A stretch of DNA of 64,000 nucleotides from Yersinia rochesterensis (GTDB taxonomy: Bacteria; Pseudomonadota; Gammaproteobacteria; Enterobacterales; Enterobacteriaceae), in NCBI RefSeq assembly GCF_003600645.1, contig NZ_CP032482.1, positions 2,356,001-2,420,000 on the forward strand. Direction: 5' to 3'. The translations under genes and the position numbers were made by a program. Below the pieces are notes generated by a model. That model made no database searches. It was not told where the DNA came from and saw only the letters and a program-made list of their open reading frames with translations. Positions 30,601 to 40,169 of this stretch are shown here, piece by piece (positions within the stretch are counted from its first letter, which is position 1; each line of letters starts with the position of its first letter).

Positions 30601-30667
30601 TCAAAGCATCCAAAAAATCCAGCACCAACGGAATAACACCCGGTGCTTGAGAAATCTGTGGGATCAT
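27611..30667 (-). CDS. ydiJ: FAD-linked oxidase / Fe-S oxidoreductase YdiJ
   Basis: This large fused dehydrogenase has 1018 residues from ATG 30667 (MIPQISQAPG), the length of E. coli YdiJ. Order of domains: an FAD-binding PCMH domain (about 45-270, with APRGGGTGTNGQ), an FAD oxidase C-terminal domain (about 280-565), a ferredoxin-like Fe-S region with CNGNGLCFNF...MCPSM and CLACKACSTQCP near 615-700, and a C-terminal cysteine-rich CCG-type domain with CCGMAGTYGHE. The family includes D-lactate and D-2-hydroxyglutarate dehydrogenases; D-2-hydroxyglutarate has been proposed for YdiJ. The electron acceptor cannot be read here. Confidence 0.9.
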   Translation of the reverse strand: MIPQISQAPGVIPLVLDFLDALKQHGFTGDTATHYADRLTMATDNSIYQLLPDAVIFPRSTADVALIARLAGQDNFKSLVFAPRGGGTGTNGQALNTGIVVDMSRHMNRILEINVEQGWVRVEAGVIKDQLNQYLRPFGYFFSPELSTSNRATLGGMINTDASGQGSLVYGKTSDHVLGLRAILLGGEMLDTRAMQTSLAETIAQEDSVTGRIYHTVLNRCRDQRALILEKFPKLNRFLTGYDLRHVFSDDLQTFDLTRILTGSEGTLAFIAEATLDITPLPKVRRLVNVKYDSFDSALRNAPVMVEAKALSVETVDSKVLNLAKEDIVWHSVKELITDVPDKEMLGLNIVEFAGDDKPLIDKQMEALCQRLDDLMAAHEGGVIGYQICSELAGIERIYGMRKKAVGLLGNSKGQAKPIPFAEDTCVPPQHLADYIVEFRQLLDSHNLTYGMFGHVDAGVLHVRPALDMCDPRQEMLMKQISDQVVQLTARYGGLLWGEHGKGFRAEYSPEFFGEVLYHELRQIKSVFDPDNRLNPGKICSPLASDAPMMKVDTPDKRGTLDRRIPLAVRTSFRGAMECNGNGLCFNFDARSPMCPSMKITGDRIHSPKGRATLVREWLRLLSEQGVDPVALEQGLATQRPSLRGLIEKTRNTWHASKGDYDFSHEVKEAMSGCLACKACSTQCPIKIDVPGFRSRFLQLYHTRYHRPLRDYVVAGVEDYAPLMAKAPKVFNFFLKQPWVGALSRKSIGMVDLPLLSSPSLKQSLSGHYASTMTLEQLEKLSAAERSQHVLIVQDPFTSYYDAQVVADFVRLVEKLGFNPVLLPFSPNGKAQHIKGFLQRFAKTARKTADFLNRIALLGMPMVGVDPALVLCYRDEYKEILGDSRGEFSVQLVHEWLQVALTEQPEQPISGESWYLFGHCTETTALPASSQHWASIFSRYGAKLENVSVGCCGMAGTYGHEAKNIDNSLGIYALSWQQALQKLPGKRCLATGYSCRSQVKRIEGNGLRHPLQALLELV

Positions 30668-31112
30668 TAGTGCGACCCTATCTATATGTGTCATTGTTTT
30701 AAGGATTATTCCACTGGAAGATTATCTGTTCGCAATCACCTTTGTCGAACGATTTATATCAATTCAGAATGATGCGAAAGTGATGACTATCAGCCAAGGT
30801 CAAATACCGTCATAAACTATTCAGTATCAAAATTTTATATTGCGCAAATAATAGCCATGGCGCAGTAAAAGCGCGTTACTTTGACACTTTTTCTGCCATC
30901 AGATTTATATTACGCCAAGCACTTCGCCACTTTTTTGATAAAAATACAGTAGTAAAACTCAAGTGGCCTGTTAAAAACGGGGGAAATACACCATGATTAC
31001 AGCTAAGACTGAATGAAATTGGTGCAGAACCCTCATTAGTGCAAAATCTAATGGGTACCCAAAAACGGTATGATGGCCATCTTGCCATGAATTGTGAAGT
31101 GAGAACCCACTG
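30668..31112. other. 445-base divergent promoter region of ydiJ and ydiK
   Basis: A good promoter-like pair for ydiK is TTGACA (30881-30886) with TTATAT (30905-30910), about 200 bases before the gene. An inverted repeat CATTAG-N8-CTAATG lies at 31034-31053. No gene or ERIC element was seen. Confidence 0.4.
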
Positions 31113-32216
31113 ATGAGTTACCCGCAGCTACGTCGTTTCGATTTACCCAGACTGATGTTTGGGGTGATATTCATTATGATAATGATTATCGCCAGTTTTT
31201 GGGTGGTACAGCCCTTTATTATGGGCTTTGCCTGGGCTGGCATGGTGGTTATTGCCACCTGGCCGCTGCTGATCCGGCTGCAAAATCTACTTTGGGGCAA
31301 ACGCTGGTTGGCTGCGATTATTATGACCATCCTGTTGATTTTACTGTTTGTTATCCCGATTGCATTACTGGTCAGTAGCCTGGTGGAAAACAGTGGCCCG
31401 CTTATCCAGTGGGCATCTAGCCCATCCAATTTAAAAATGCCCGATGTCACCTGGTTAAAATCAGTCCCTATGGTGGGTAACAAGCTGTATAGCGGCTGGC
31501 ATACATTGATTGCCGGTGGCGGGAATGTCCTTATCGCCAAAGTTCAGCCTTATGTCGGTGCCGCCGCAACCTGGTTGGTCGCACAAGCCGCTCATATCGG
31601 CTACTTCTTGATTCATCTGGCGCTGATGGTGCTGTTCAGTATTTTGCTCTATTTCCACGGGGAACAAGTGGGCTTAGGCATTCGCCATTTTGCAGTGCGG
31701 GCGGCAGATAAACGCGGTGATGCCGTAGTCGTGCTGGCGGCGAAAGCCATTCGCGCTGTCGCGTTAGGTGTTGTGGTCACTGCACTGGTGCAAGCCGTGT
31801 TGGGCGGGATTGGTCTCGCCATTGCCGGGATTCAATACGCGACGCTGTTCACCGTCTTAATGTTTATTTGTTGCGTCGCGCAACTGGGGCCACTGCTCAT
31901 CATGATCCCCGCCGTCATTTGGCTATACTGGACGGGTGATTCGACCTGGGGCACCATCTTACTGGTGTGGAGCTGTATTGTCGGGACCATGGATAACGTC
32001 TTACGGCCTTATCTGATCCGCATGGAAGCTGATATGCCGATGATATTAATTCTGTCTGGCGTTATTGGCGGCTTGCTGTCATTCGGCATGATTGGGTTGT
32101 TTATCGGCCCGGTAGTATTAGCTATTTCTTACCGATTGACGTCGGCTTGGGTCAGTGAAGCACCAGAACCCGAAGAGAGCATTAACGAAGTCGCCAAACA
32201 TTTAGAAGAGCTTTGA
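31113..32216 (+). CDS. ydiK: AI-2E-type membrane permease YdiK
   Basis: This 367-residue integral membrane protein of the AI-2E/PerM (UPF0118) family has about eight membrane helices, with a paired N-terminal set and a long loop around residues 95-140. The E. coli orthologue YdiK occupies the same position next to ydiJ and rprA. The substrate is unknown. The family name comes from TqsA, and export of a signal or metabolite is only a guess. Confidence 0.82.
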   Translation: MSYPQLRRFDLPRLMFGVIFIMIMIIASFWVVQPFIMGFAWAGMVVIATWPLLIRLQNLLWGKRWLAAIIMTILLILLFVIPIALLVSSLVENSGPLIQWASSPSNLKMPDVTWLKSVPMVGNKLYSGWHTLIAGGGNVLIAKVQPYVGAAATWLVAQAAHIGYFLIHLALMVLFSILLYFHGEQVGLGIRHFAVRAADKRGDAVVVLAAKAIRAVALGVVVTALVQAVLGGIGLAIAGIQYATLFTVLMFICCVAQLGPLLIMIPAVIWLYWTGDSTWGTILLVWSCIVGTMDNVLRPYLIRMEADMPMILILSGVIGGLLSFGMIGLFIGPVVLAISYRLTSAWVSEAPEPEESINEVAKHLEEL

Positions 32217-32227
32217 GCGTTGAAATT

Positions 32228-32296
32228 TATACTCTAAATAATGCGCGTTGCAGAAAAGCGGCTAACGCATATGCAATTTGAAGTATGACGGATATC
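32228..32296. repeat. Short ERIC derivative (69 bp) after ydiK
   Basis: Both ERIC ends are present (TATACTCTAAATAATGCGCG and CAATTTGAAGTATGACGGAT), but the central core is absent and the two ends join at GCGGCTAACGCA. The same 69-base form occurs in the opposite orientation at 45424-45492. It begins 11 bases after the ydiK stop and could act as its 3' hairpin. Confidence 0.75.
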
Positions 32297-32512
32297 ATGG
32301 GGTTTGGCAGTTATGCTGCCTAACCCCTATTGCCCAGCAATTTACGCTATTATTAATAAACAATGAGGCCTTTAATATCCATATTTATATTCCTCACAAC
32401 GAATTCTATTTTTGATTAAAAAAAGATGCTCAAATAAATTCATTAAATAATGTTGTTATTAATGACAAGACGAAATTACTTTTATAATAAATATATGTTT
32501 AATTAATTTTAT

Positions 32513-32526
32513 TCAGATATTTCTTA
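32513..32526 (+). promoter_or_regulatory. RcsB-like box upstream of rprA
   Basis: TCAGATATTTCTTA resembles the RcsA/RcsB consensus TAAGAATATTCCTA. It lies about 24 bases before a TAATAT -10 element (32550-32555). rprA is activated by RcsB in E. coli. Confidence 0.5.
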
Positions 32527-32561
32527 ATGACTAACTCTCGGAATTTATTTAATATTCTCAA

Positions 32562-32680
32562 TGCTTCCCCTGAGATATTTAAATAAATCATTTCATAATG
32601 ACATATTTAAATATCTGTAATCGAATACGCGTATTGCTGTGTGTAGTCTTTGCCTGTCACCTAAGACAGGCTTTTTTTTT
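32562..32680 (+). ncRNA. rprA: Small regulatory RNA RprA
   Basis: The segment ATTGCTGTGTGTAGTCTTTG with the following CC is the same as the 3' half of E. coli RprA, directly before the terminator hairpin GCCTGTC/GACAGGC and nine or ten T residues (32652-32680). A CCCCTGAG motif is also shared near the 5' end. Between them lies a 12-base-pair stem, AGATATTTAAAT/ATTTAAATATCT. The 5' end is inferred from the TAATAT -10 box. Position between ydiK and ppsA matches E. coli. In E. coli RprA activates rpoS translation with Hfq and responds to the Rcs system. The 5' half differs in layout from E. coli, so target pairing may differ. Confidence 0.85.
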
Positions 32681-32784
32681 GCTATTTATTTCTAACGTAA
32701 AACTACAAATAACATTCAAATCCGCAGCCATCGCTGCGGATAATGAAAATACTCTTTACGGGTATTGATCAATGCGCCGGTTTA

Positions 32785-35166
32785 TCAATGATGAGTGGCT
32801 TGGGCCAGACTTAACCAAGTTTGCACCACGGTATCTGGGTTAAGGGACAAGCTGTCGATTCCTTGCTCCATCAACCATAACGCAAAGTCTTCATGGTCTG
32901 ACGGCCCCTGCCCGCAAATTCCGACATATTTACCCTGCCGCTTAGCCGCCTGAATCGCCATGGATAACAGGGCTTTTACCGCCTCATTCCGCTCATCAAA
33001 CAATTCAGACACCACACCAGAGTCCCTATCCAGCCCCAGAGTTAACTGAGTCATATCATTGGAACCGATGGAGAAACCATCGAAATATTCAAGGAACTGA
33101 TCAGCTAATAAAGCATTAGATGGGATTTCACACATCATAATGATTTTCAAGCCATTTTCCCCGCGTTTAAGCCCTTGTCGGGCGAGTTCTTCCACCACCG
33201 CTTTGGCCTGTTCTACAGTGCGGACGAAAGGCACCATTATCTCAACGTTGGTCAATTTCATCTTATTGCGCACGCGCTTAACCGCCTCACATTCGAGTGC
33301 GAAGCAGTCGCGGAAACTGTCTGCGACATAACGCCCTGCTCCCCGGAAGCCCAGCATCGGGTTTTCCTCATGGGGTTCATATTTTTCGCCCCCGACCAAA
33401 TTGGCGTACTCGTTAGATTTAAAATCTGACAAGCGCACAATCACCCGCTTGGGTGAAAATGCCGCCCCCAGAGTGGCAATCCCTTGGGTCAGACGATCGA
33501 CATAAAACTCAACTGGGCTGTCATAACCGTTCATTAGCGCCTTAATTTCAGCCTGAATTTCCGCTGACTGTAGATCAAACTCCAGCAGCGCTTTCGGATG
33601 GACGCCAATCATGCGGTTAATGATAAATTCTAACCGCGCCAGCCCGACCCCCTCATTTGGCAAGCGGGCAAAATCGAAAGCCCGGTCTGGGTTACCCACA
33701 TTCATCATGATTTTCAATGGCAAATCAGGTAATTCAGTGACTTGTGAACTTTGAATAGAGAAGTCGAGCAACTCATGATAAACATAGCCGGTATCCCCCT
33801 CTGCGCAGGAAACCGTCACATTCTGCCCTTCTTTCAACAGATCCGTGGCATTACCGCACCCCACCACCGCAGGGATCCCCAGCTCACGGGCAATAATGGC
33901 CGCATGGCAGGTTCGCCCACCACGGTTAGTGACAATGGCTGATGCCTTTTTCATGATAGGTTCCCAATCAGGGTCAGTCATATCTGTCACCAAAACATCA
34001 CCGGCCTGAATTCTGTCCATCTCGCTGATATCATGAATGACCTTAACCGGCCCCGCGCCAATGCGATGCCCGATAGCGCGGCCCTCCACCAGTACATTAC
34101 TTTGCGTATTTAACTGGTAGCGCTCCATGACCTGCTGATTGGAACGCACCGTTTCCGGACGCGCTTGCACGATAAACAGCTGGCCGGTATGGCCATCTTT
34201 TGCCCACTCGATATCCATCGGGCGACCATAATGCTCTTCAATCAGTAATGCCTGATGGGCCAGTGCTTCCACTTCATCATCACTGAGAGCGAAGCGATTT
34301 CGTTGCGCTTCTGGCACATCTTCAATTTGAACTTGTTTGCCATGGTTTTGGTTTTCGGTATAAACCATGCGAATCTTTTTCGACCCCATATTACGGCGCA
34401 AAATTGCGGGATTGCCGTCACGTAATGTGGGTTTATGGACATAAAACTCATCAGGGTTGACCGCGCCCTGCACCACCATTTCCCCCAAACCATGGGCGGC
34501 GGTGATAAAGACCACTTGATCAAAACCTGATTCAGTATCAATGGTAAACATCACGCCAGAAGAGGCGAGATCTGAGCGCACCATCCGCTGCACCCCCGCC
34601 GACAGTGCCACGCCGCGATGGTCATAGCCCTGATGCACGCGATAAGAAATGGCCCGGTCATTGAACAGTGAGGCAAAGACATGCTTGATAGCAATCATCA
34701 CCGCATCAATTCCCTGCACATTCAGGAAAGTTTCCTGCTGCCCGGCAAAAGAGGCATCCGGCATATCTTCTGCGGTGGCTGACGAACGTACAGCAAAGGA
34801 CGCATTCGGGTCATCCGCTAACTGCTTATATGCATCGTGAATAGATTGTTCGAATTCAGGATGGAACGGCGTATCAATCACCCATTGACGGATCTGCGCG
34901 CCGGCTTTGGCTAACGCCGCAATATCATCAACATTGGTTTTATCCAACAATTGATAAATACGGTTGTTAACGCCGCTTTGCTCCAGAAAGTCGTTAAAAG
35001 CCTGAGCTGTGGTAGCAAAACCATTGGGCACCGAGACACCCAGTTCTGAAAGATGGGTTATCATTTCACCTAGAGAGGCATTTTTGCCGCCCACTCTTTC
35101 AACATCATGCATGCCAAGCTGGTTGTACCAAAGCACATTACACGGGGTTAGGCCATTGTTGGACAT
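32785..35166 (-). CDS. ppsA: Phosphoenolpyruvate synthase
   Basis: This gluconeogenic enzyme makes phosphoenolpyruvate from pyruvate, ATP and water. It has 793 residues from ATG 35166 (MSNNGLTP): an N-terminal ATP-binding domain, the swivelling phosphohistidine domain with the catalytic His in [21 protein letters not shown] near residue 422, and a C-terminal TIM barrel with [16 protein letters not shown]. Its activity is controlled by the divergent neighbour ppsR. The upstream in-frame start at 35190 lacks support. Confidence 0.96.
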   Translation of the reverse strand: MSNNGLTPCNVLWYNQLGMHDVERVGGKNASLGEMITHLSELGVSVPNGFATTAQAFNDFLEQSGVNNRIYQLLDKTNVDDIAALAKAGAQIRQWVIDTPFHPEFEQSIHDAYKQLADDPNASFAVRSSATAEDMPDASFAGQQETFLNVQGIDAVMIAIKHVFASLFNDRAISYRVHQGYDHRGVALSAGVQRMVRSDLASSGVMFTIDTESGFDQVVFITAAHGLGEMVVQGAVNPDEFYVHKPTLRDGNPAILRRNMGSKKIRMVYTENQNHGKQVQIEDVPEAQRNRFALSDDEVEALAHQALLIEEHYGRPMDIEWAKDGHTGQLFIVQARPETVRSNQQVMERYQLNTQSNVLVEGRAIGHRIGAGPVKVIHDISEMDRIQAGDVLVTDMTDPDWEPIMKKASAIVTNRGGRTCHAAIIARELGIPAVVGCGNATDLLKEGQNVTVSCAEGDTGYVYHELLDFSIQSSQVTELPDLPLKIMMNVGNPDRAFDFARLPNEGVGLARLEFIINRMIGVHPKALLEFDLQSAEIQAEIKALMNGYDSPVEFYVDRLTQGIATLGAAFSPKRVIVRLSDFKSNEYANLVGGEKYEPHEENPMLGFRGAGRYVADSFRDCFALECEAVKRVRNKMKLTNVEIMVPFVRTVEQAKAVVEELARQGLKRGENGLKIIMMCEIPSNALLADQFLEYFDGFSIGSNDMTQLTLGLDRDSGVVSELFDERNEAVKALLSMAIQAAKRQGKYVGICGQGPSDHEDFALWLMEQGIDSLSLNPDTVVQTWLSLAQATHH

Positions 35167-35391
35167 CGAAACAATCCTTTTACAGGTCATTAATTATGGG
35201 ACGATCAGTAGGGTACGTTTCAGACTAGCACAATCATCCATACCCCATGGACAGGTGAATCGATCAACCCAACAAGAAAAACTATTTTCAGGCTATTCTG
35301 ACAGCGAACACTTTACCGCTAGGTCGAATAAGGCACACTGATAGCGTTAAACAACGGCAAAGATCGGCCAGGAAACTATTCAGGAGTCAGT

Positions 35392-36213
35392 GTGGAAAGA
35401 AGTGTATTTTATATTTCGGATGGTACGGCAATCACGGCAGAAGTCCTCGGCCATGCTGTTTTGTCTCAGTTTCCGGTCAAAGCGACCACCTTTACGCTGC
35501 CATTTGTTGAAAGTGCTACGCGGGCTCAAGAGGTGTGCGAGAAGATTAATGCAATATATCGCGAGACCGGCGTCCGCCCCTTGGTTTTCTATTCAATAAT
35601 CAGTGCTGAGGTTCGGGAGCTCATTCAGCATAGTGAAGGGTTCTGCCAAGATATTGTGCAAGCGCTGGTGGCCCCACTTCAGGGCGAACTGGGGGTATCA
35701 CCGCAACCCGTCCTCAACCGCACCCATGGTTTAACTGCCAGTAACCTGGACAAATATGATGCGCGCATTGCCGCTATTGACTATGCACTGGCTCATGATG
35801 ATGGCATTTCTCTGCGTAATCTCGACCAGGCTCAGGTGATTTTATTGGGTGTTTCCCGCTGCGGCAAAACCCCCACCAGTCTGTATTTGGCCATGCAATT
35901 TGGTATTCGTGCCGCTAATTACCCTTTTATCGCCGATGATATGGACAATTTGCAGCTTCCGGCGGCGCTGAAACCTTTCCAGCAGAAGCTGTTTGGCTTA
36001 ACCATTAACCCTGAGCGGCTGGCAGCCATTCGTGAAGAACGGCGTGAAAACAGCCGTTACGCATCGCTGCGCCAATGCCGGATTGAAGTTGGAGAGGTCG
36101 AGGCCCTGTTTCGTAAAAATCAGATTCGCTATCTGAATTCCACCAACTATTCCGTCGAAGAGATCTCAACCAAAATTCTGGATATTTTGGGGATGAGCCG
36201 CCGAATGTTCTAA
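35392..36213 (+). CDS. ppsR: PEP synthase regulatory kinase/pyrophosphorylase PpsR (YdiA)
   Basis: This bifunctional DUF299 protein phosphorylates PpsA with ADP to switch it off and reactivates it by phosphorolysis. The 273-residue protein has a P-loop-like [11 protein letters not shown] near residue 153-163. It starts with GTG at 35392 after a perfect CAGGAG ribosome-binding site. It is divergent from its target ppsA, as in E. coli, with about 225 bases between the start codons. Confidence 0.93.
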   Translation: MERSVFYISDGTAITAEVLGHAVLSQFPVKATTFTLPFVESATRAQEVCEKINAIYRETGVRPLVFYSIISAEVRELIQHSEGFCQDIVQALVAPLQGELGVSPQPVLNRTHGLTASNLDKYDARIAAIDYALAHDDGISLRNLDQAQVILLGVSRCGKTPTSLYLAMQFGIRAANYPFIADDMDNLQLPAALKPFQQKLFGLTINPERLAAIREERRENSRYASLRQCRIEVGEVEALFRKNQIRYLNSTNYSVEEISTKILDILGMSRRMF

Positions 36214-36391
36214 TTACCCACTTAGTGCTTGTGGGTATAGCATTCCCGCAAAAAATAGTTTACATCCTATTTAATCAAAATTTGTATAAATCATGATGCT
36301 GGCGGTTGAATTCATCTGTTTTTGGTTTATTGTGATCGCCATCACTTCCCGGTATTTCTGCCGCAGAGAAGAATAGATTTAGAGAGTTTTC

Positions 36392-37447
36392 ATGCACAAA
36401 ACTGATGAACTGCGGACCTCGCGCATCGATAGCTTGGTGACGCCACAACAATTGGCGGAAAAATTACCGATTTCCGAGACGGTTGCTGATAATGTGACGG
36501 CGTCACGTAAGCGGATTGAAAAAATACTCACCGGTGAAGACCCACGTTTATTGGTGGTTGTCGGGCCTTGCTCGATTCACGATCTGGATGCTGCAATCGA
36601 TTATGCAACGCGGCTGAATGTATTACGGACTCGCTATCAAGACCGCCTTGAAATCGTCATGCGCACCTATTTCGAAAAACCACGGACAGTGGTCGGCTGG
36701 AAAGGGTTGATTTCAGACCCCGCACTGGATGGCTCATGTCAGGTGAATTTGGGCATTGAAATGGCGCGGCGCTTACTGTTGGCCGTCAATGAGTTAGGTT
36801 TGCCGACCGCCACCGAATTCCTGGATATGGTGACCGGTCAATATATTGCCGACTTGATTAGTTGGGGCGCAATTGGGGCCAGGACGACGGAAAGCCAGAT
36901 CCATCGCGAAATGGCATCAGCCCTCTCCTGCCCGGTAGGCTTCAAAAATGGCACTGACGGTAACACCCGCATCGCCATTGATGCTATCCGTGCAGCACAA
37001 GCGAGCCACATGTTTTTATCGCCAGACAAAACCGGGCAAATGACTATCTACCAAACCCGTGGCAACCCCTATGGGCACATCATCATGCGTGGTGGCAAAA
37101 CGCCCAATTATGGTGCATCTGACCTCGCGGCGGCTTGTGATAGTTTGCGTGAATTTGATTTACCCGAACATTTAGTGGTGGATTTCAGCCACGGCAATTG
37201 CCAGAAAATGCATCGCCGCCAGTTAGAAGTTGCAGCAGATATCGGCCAGCAGATCCGTGCCGGTTCTACCGCTATCGTCGGCGTTATGGCGGAAAGCTTC
37301 TTGGTTGAAGGTACACAGAAAATTGTGGCTGGCCAACCGCTGACTTACGGGCAATCCATCACTGACCCTTGTCTGAATTGGGCCGATACTGAACAGTTGC
37401 TCAGTTTACTGGCGGATGCCGTGAGTAGCCGTTTTAATGAGCAATGA
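36392..37447 (+). CDS. aroH: DAHP synthase AroH (Trp-type)
   Basis: This is the first enzyme of the shikimate pathway: phosphoenolpyruvate plus erythrose 4-phosphate to DAHP. The 351-residue class I enzyme has GPCSIHD near residue 60, RTYFEKPRT near 92 and the metal-site motifs DFSHGN and MAESFL. The N-terminus MHKTDELRTSRIDSLVTP and the position after ppsR match the tryptophan-sensitive AroH of E. coli rather than AroF or AroG. A TrpR operator was not recognised upstream. Confidence 0.9.
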   Translation: MHKTDELRTSRIDSLVTPQQLAEKLPISETVADNVTASRKRIEKILTGEDPRLLVVVGPCSIHDLDAAIDYATRLNVLRTRYQDRLEIVMRTYFEKPRTVVGWKGLISDPALDGSCQVNLGIEMARRLLLAVNELGLPTATEFLDMVTGQYIADLISWGAIGARTTESQIHREMASALSCPVGFKNGTDGNTRIAIDAIRAAQASHMFLSPDKTGQMTIYQTRGNPYGHIIMRGGKTPNYGASDLAAACDSLREFDLPEHLVVDFSHGNCQKMHRRQLEVAADIGQQIRAGSTAIVGVMAESFLVEGTQKIVAGQPLTYGQSITDPCLNWADTEQLLSLLADAVSSRFNEQ

Positions 37448-37482
37448 ATAGCAAGGTTAATTAGCATTAATTCCCGTTATAA

Positions 37483-37524
37483 CAGTGATGGAATCGCTTT
37501 CTCTTCACCGGCATTCCATCACTG
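37483..37524 (+). terminator. Likely terminator after aroH
   Basis: CAGTGATGGAAT pairs with ATTCCATCACTG (12 base pairs) around an 18-base loop, 36 bases after the aroH stop. There is no clear T-run. Confidence 0.5.
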
Positions 37525-37667
37525 TACTAAATATACAAAGCCCCTCCATTGGTATACTCCCCTTTTTTCCCGACCCTAATCAGTCAAAGCGCCAATAACT
37601 AATGAAAAAAAATGCATCGGAATAACGACTAATAAACATTAGGATTGAAACAAACCACAAATGGGGA

Positions 37668-37682
37668 TGATAATTATTATCA
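37668..37682. promoter_or_regulatory. Perfect Fur box upstream of hemP
   Basis: TGATAATTATTATCA matches the 7-1-7 Fur consensus at all defined positions, 36 bases before the hemP start. A second overlapping Fur-like TATCAACTTGATAATAAT follows directly. This predicts strong iron repression of the haem cluster. Confidence 0.88.
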
Positions 37683-37717
37683 ACTTGATAATAATATGAA
37701 CTCTGAAGAATTGCCTT

Positions 37718-37897
37718 ATGCACAAAGCCACTTATCACACTCAAAATGCCACTGACCAGACACCCCTCTCAGTGCCATTTGCATGTATTAACAGCCAACA
37801 ACTGCTTGGGCTACATGATGTTGTCGCCATCAATCACCAAGGCCAGCTTTATTATTTGCGCCAAACTAAAACCGGGAAACTCATATTGACTAAGTAA
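37718..37897 (+). CDS. hemP: Hemin uptake protein HemP
   Basis: A 59-residue protein whose C-terminal half (SQQLLGLHDVVAINHQGQLYYLRQTKTGKLILTK) is the HemP/HmuP domain. Members of this family are encoded at the head of haem uptake loci. HmuP of Bradyrhizobium is a coactivator of the haem receptor gene, while the role in Yersinia is less clear. E. coli keeps only this gene (ydiE) at the same place after aroH. It starts 120 bases before hemR, below a perfect Fur box. Confidence 0.9.
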   Translation: MHKATYHTQNATDQTPLSVPFACINSQQLLGLHDVVAINHQGQLYYLRQTKTGKLILTK

Positions 37898-37915
37898 TTC
37901 TGAGTCACTTTTTGG

Positions 37916-37930
37916 TGATAAGTCTTATCG
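37916..37930. promoter_or_regulatory. Second Fur-like box, between hemP and hemR
   Basis: TGATAAGTCTTATCG agrees with the 7-1-7 consensus at 11 of 14 defined positions and has a perfect GATAA/TTATC core. It lies 87 bases before hemR. It suggests a separate iron-regulated hemR promoter. Confidence 0.5.
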
Positions 37931-38017
37931 CAATTTACCACGCCAGCCACCGAATAGTTAATACTTAGGCAGCCAGCAATCCATTGATTATATTGAATAA
38001 TACAAGGAAAGCTGTTT

Positions 38018-40054
38018 ATGCCTCATGTCTTTCGTTTATCTTCATGCAGTCTGATTATTACCCTGGCGTTGTCGTCAGCGGCAAACGCCAGCCCCTCGTC
38101 AAAGAATCATAATGACACTCTGAAAGTGACCGGTACGCGCACTATAGCCGACAATTTTAAACATCCCGGTGTCGTGACGGTCATTGATGCTTCGCTGCCG
38201 CAGCAGCAAACTGCCACCACCGCCACCGACATGCTAAAAAATGTGCCGGGGGTGAGTATCACCGGGGTTGGCCGCACCAACGGGCAAAACGTGAATATCA
38301 GGGGCTATGACCAATACGGCGTGCTGGTGTTAATCGATGGCATTCGTCAGGGAATCAAAGGGACACATTTTAATGGCACATTTCTTGACCCGGCGTTAAT
38401 CAAGAAAGTCAGTGTGATTCGTAGCCCATCAACCTCGCTATTTGGTAGCGGTGCCATGGGGGGAGTTATTGCTTACCAGACGGTTGATGCTGCGGATTTA
38501 CTCGCAGAGAGTGAAAAGTTGGGCATGCGAATTAGCCATAATAGCGCCAGCGCCTCCCACAGCCAGGGCCTCACGATGTCTGCTTTTGGTCGAACTGAAC
38601 ATTTCGACGGTATTATTGCCCTGAGTAAACGTATGACAGGAAATATTCGCCAAAGCAATGGTGATGAGGCACCCAACGATGAAGCCATTGATAGCCTGAT
38701 GCTCAAGGGCACTATTTCCCTTTCTGATAACCAATCATTAAGTACGGCTCTGCGCTATTACAATAACCGCGCGTTGGAACCCCGCATGGCCAACCAGAGC
38801 GGGGCAAACTTGAAGCATAATATCAGCCCGATGATGGCGCGCTCGACTATCCAACGCGACGCCGAGCTAACCTACCGCCTACAGCCGCAGCACCTTAATT
38901 GGCTGGATGCCACCACGCAAGTTTACACTTCCGAGATTAATGTCAACGATGACGTACGCGGTGAGGGTTACGGCAGCCGCAAGCAGATAACCCGTGGCGT
39001 AAAACTGGAGAATCGCAGCTCGCTATTCACTCACAGCCCGGCTGCTCATCTGCTGACTTATGGCGTGGAAACCTACCACCAGCAGCAAATCCCTAACGGC
39101 GTTACCCGCAGTTTCCCCCCGGCTGAAATCAAATTTTCTTCCGGTTGGCTACAAAATGAAGTGACCTTACGCGACCTGCCGGTGACCTTGCTGGTGGGCA
39201 CCCGTTTCGACCGCTATAAAAATAGCCGCGAGGGTTTTGCTGATCGAGAAGCTAAAAACCAGTCCACACGCGGAGCGGTAACCGTCAATCCGACCGATTG
39301 GTTAATGCTATTTGGTGCTTACAGTCAGGCGTTTCGCACCCCAACATTGGCTGAACTTTATAATAATTCAAATCATTTCATGTTCAATTTTTGGCGGCCT
39401 AATCCTAATTTAGCCCCTGAAAGTAACGTCACACGTGAGGCCGGTTTTGGGTTGCAGTTTGATGACTTGCTGGCCGATAACGATACCGTCAAATTTAAGG
39501 CCAGCTATTTCAATATTTACGCCAAAGACCGTATTACTAGTGAAGTTAAGGTTGGATTTGATAAGTTTAAATTTGGTCCTAAAGATAATTATTCCACCTA
39601 TATCAATATCCTCCGCAGCAAAAGCTGGGGTTGGGATGCTTCGCTGGATTACCAAAACATCTGGTTTGACTGGAATCTGACCTATAACCGCACCCGTGGC
39701 ATCAACCTCGATACTCGCCAATTTATTCACAGCATCAATCCTGACACCGTTACTAGCCGCCTGCATATCCCGATGGCGAACAGCGGTTTTAGCACCGGCT
39801 GGATAGTCACCATGGCGGGAAACACTAAATTTATGAAAAATAATGACGCCCAAACTTCGTCACGTAAACCCTATAAACCGCAAGCGGGTTACGCCGTGCA
39901 TGACTTTTATCTGAGCTACCGTGGGCAAGGGGCATTCAACGGGGTCACCACGACGGCCGTCCTGGCCAATGCCTTTAATAAAGAATATTACTCGCCACAA
40001 GAAATTCCACAGGATGGGCGCAATGCTAAGTTGTTGATCAGCTATCAATGGTGA
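38018..40054 (+). CDS. hemR: TonB-dependent haem receptor, HemR-like
   Basis: This 678-residue outer-membrane receptor has a signal peptide of about 24 residues ending in AANA, a TonB-box-like DTLKVTG at 33-39, a plug domain at about 45-155 and a 22-strand barrel ending in YQW. It has the haem-receptor signature FRTP (439-442) ... His453 ... NPNL (462-465) and a plug His117 in KGTHFNG, the counterparts of the two histidines essential in Y. enterocolitica HemR. It is clearly diverged from the remembered sequence of that classical HemR, so it may be a paralogue or a species variant. Expected role: haem or haemoprotein binding and TonB-driven uptake. Confidence 0.85.
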   Translation: MPHVFRLSSCSLIITLALSSAANASPSSKNHNDTLKVTGTRTIADNFKHPGVVTVIDASLPQQQTATTATDMLKNVPGVSITGVGRTNGQNVNIRGYDQYGVLVLIDGIRQGIKGTHFNGTFLDPALIKKVSVIRSPSTSLFGSGAMGGVIAYQTVDAADLLAESEKLGMRISHNSASASHSQGLTMSAFGRTEHFDGIIALSKRMTGNIRQSNGDEAPNDEAIDSLMLKGTISLSDNQSLSTALRYYNNRALEPRMANQSGANLKHNISPMMARSTIQRDAELTYRLQPQHLNWLDATTQVYTSEINVNDDVRGEGYGSRKQITRGVKLENRSSLFTHSPAAHLLTYGVETYHQQQIPNGVTRSFPPAEIKFSSGWLQNEVTLRDLPVTLLVGTRFDRYKNSREGFADREAKNQSTRGAVTVNPTDWLMLFGAYSQAFRTPTLAELYNNSNHFMFNFWRPNPNLAPESNVTREAGFGLQFDDLLADNDTVKFKASYFNIYAKDRITSEVKVGFDKFKFGPKDNYSTYINILRSKSWGWDASLDYQNIWFDWNLTYNRTRGINLDTRQFIHSINPDTVTSRLHIPMANSGFSTGWIVTMAGNTKFMKNNDAQTSSRKPYKPQAGYAVHDFYLSYRGQGAFNGVTTTAVLANAFNKEYYSPQEIPQDGRNAKLLISYQW

Positions 40055-40169
40055 TATTTCATCCCGCTGACCATGATGCGCGGTCAATAAACAACCATAA
40101 TTAACTGGCTCTATGGAACCCTGTCGCAGCCTCACAAGCTGCGGCACTAGATTATCAAGGAACAAATCA

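Noticed and set aside
36214..36391. TrpR operator upstream of aroH
   Set aside because: No match to the GTACTAGTT-type operator half-sites was seen in the short ppsR-aroH gap.
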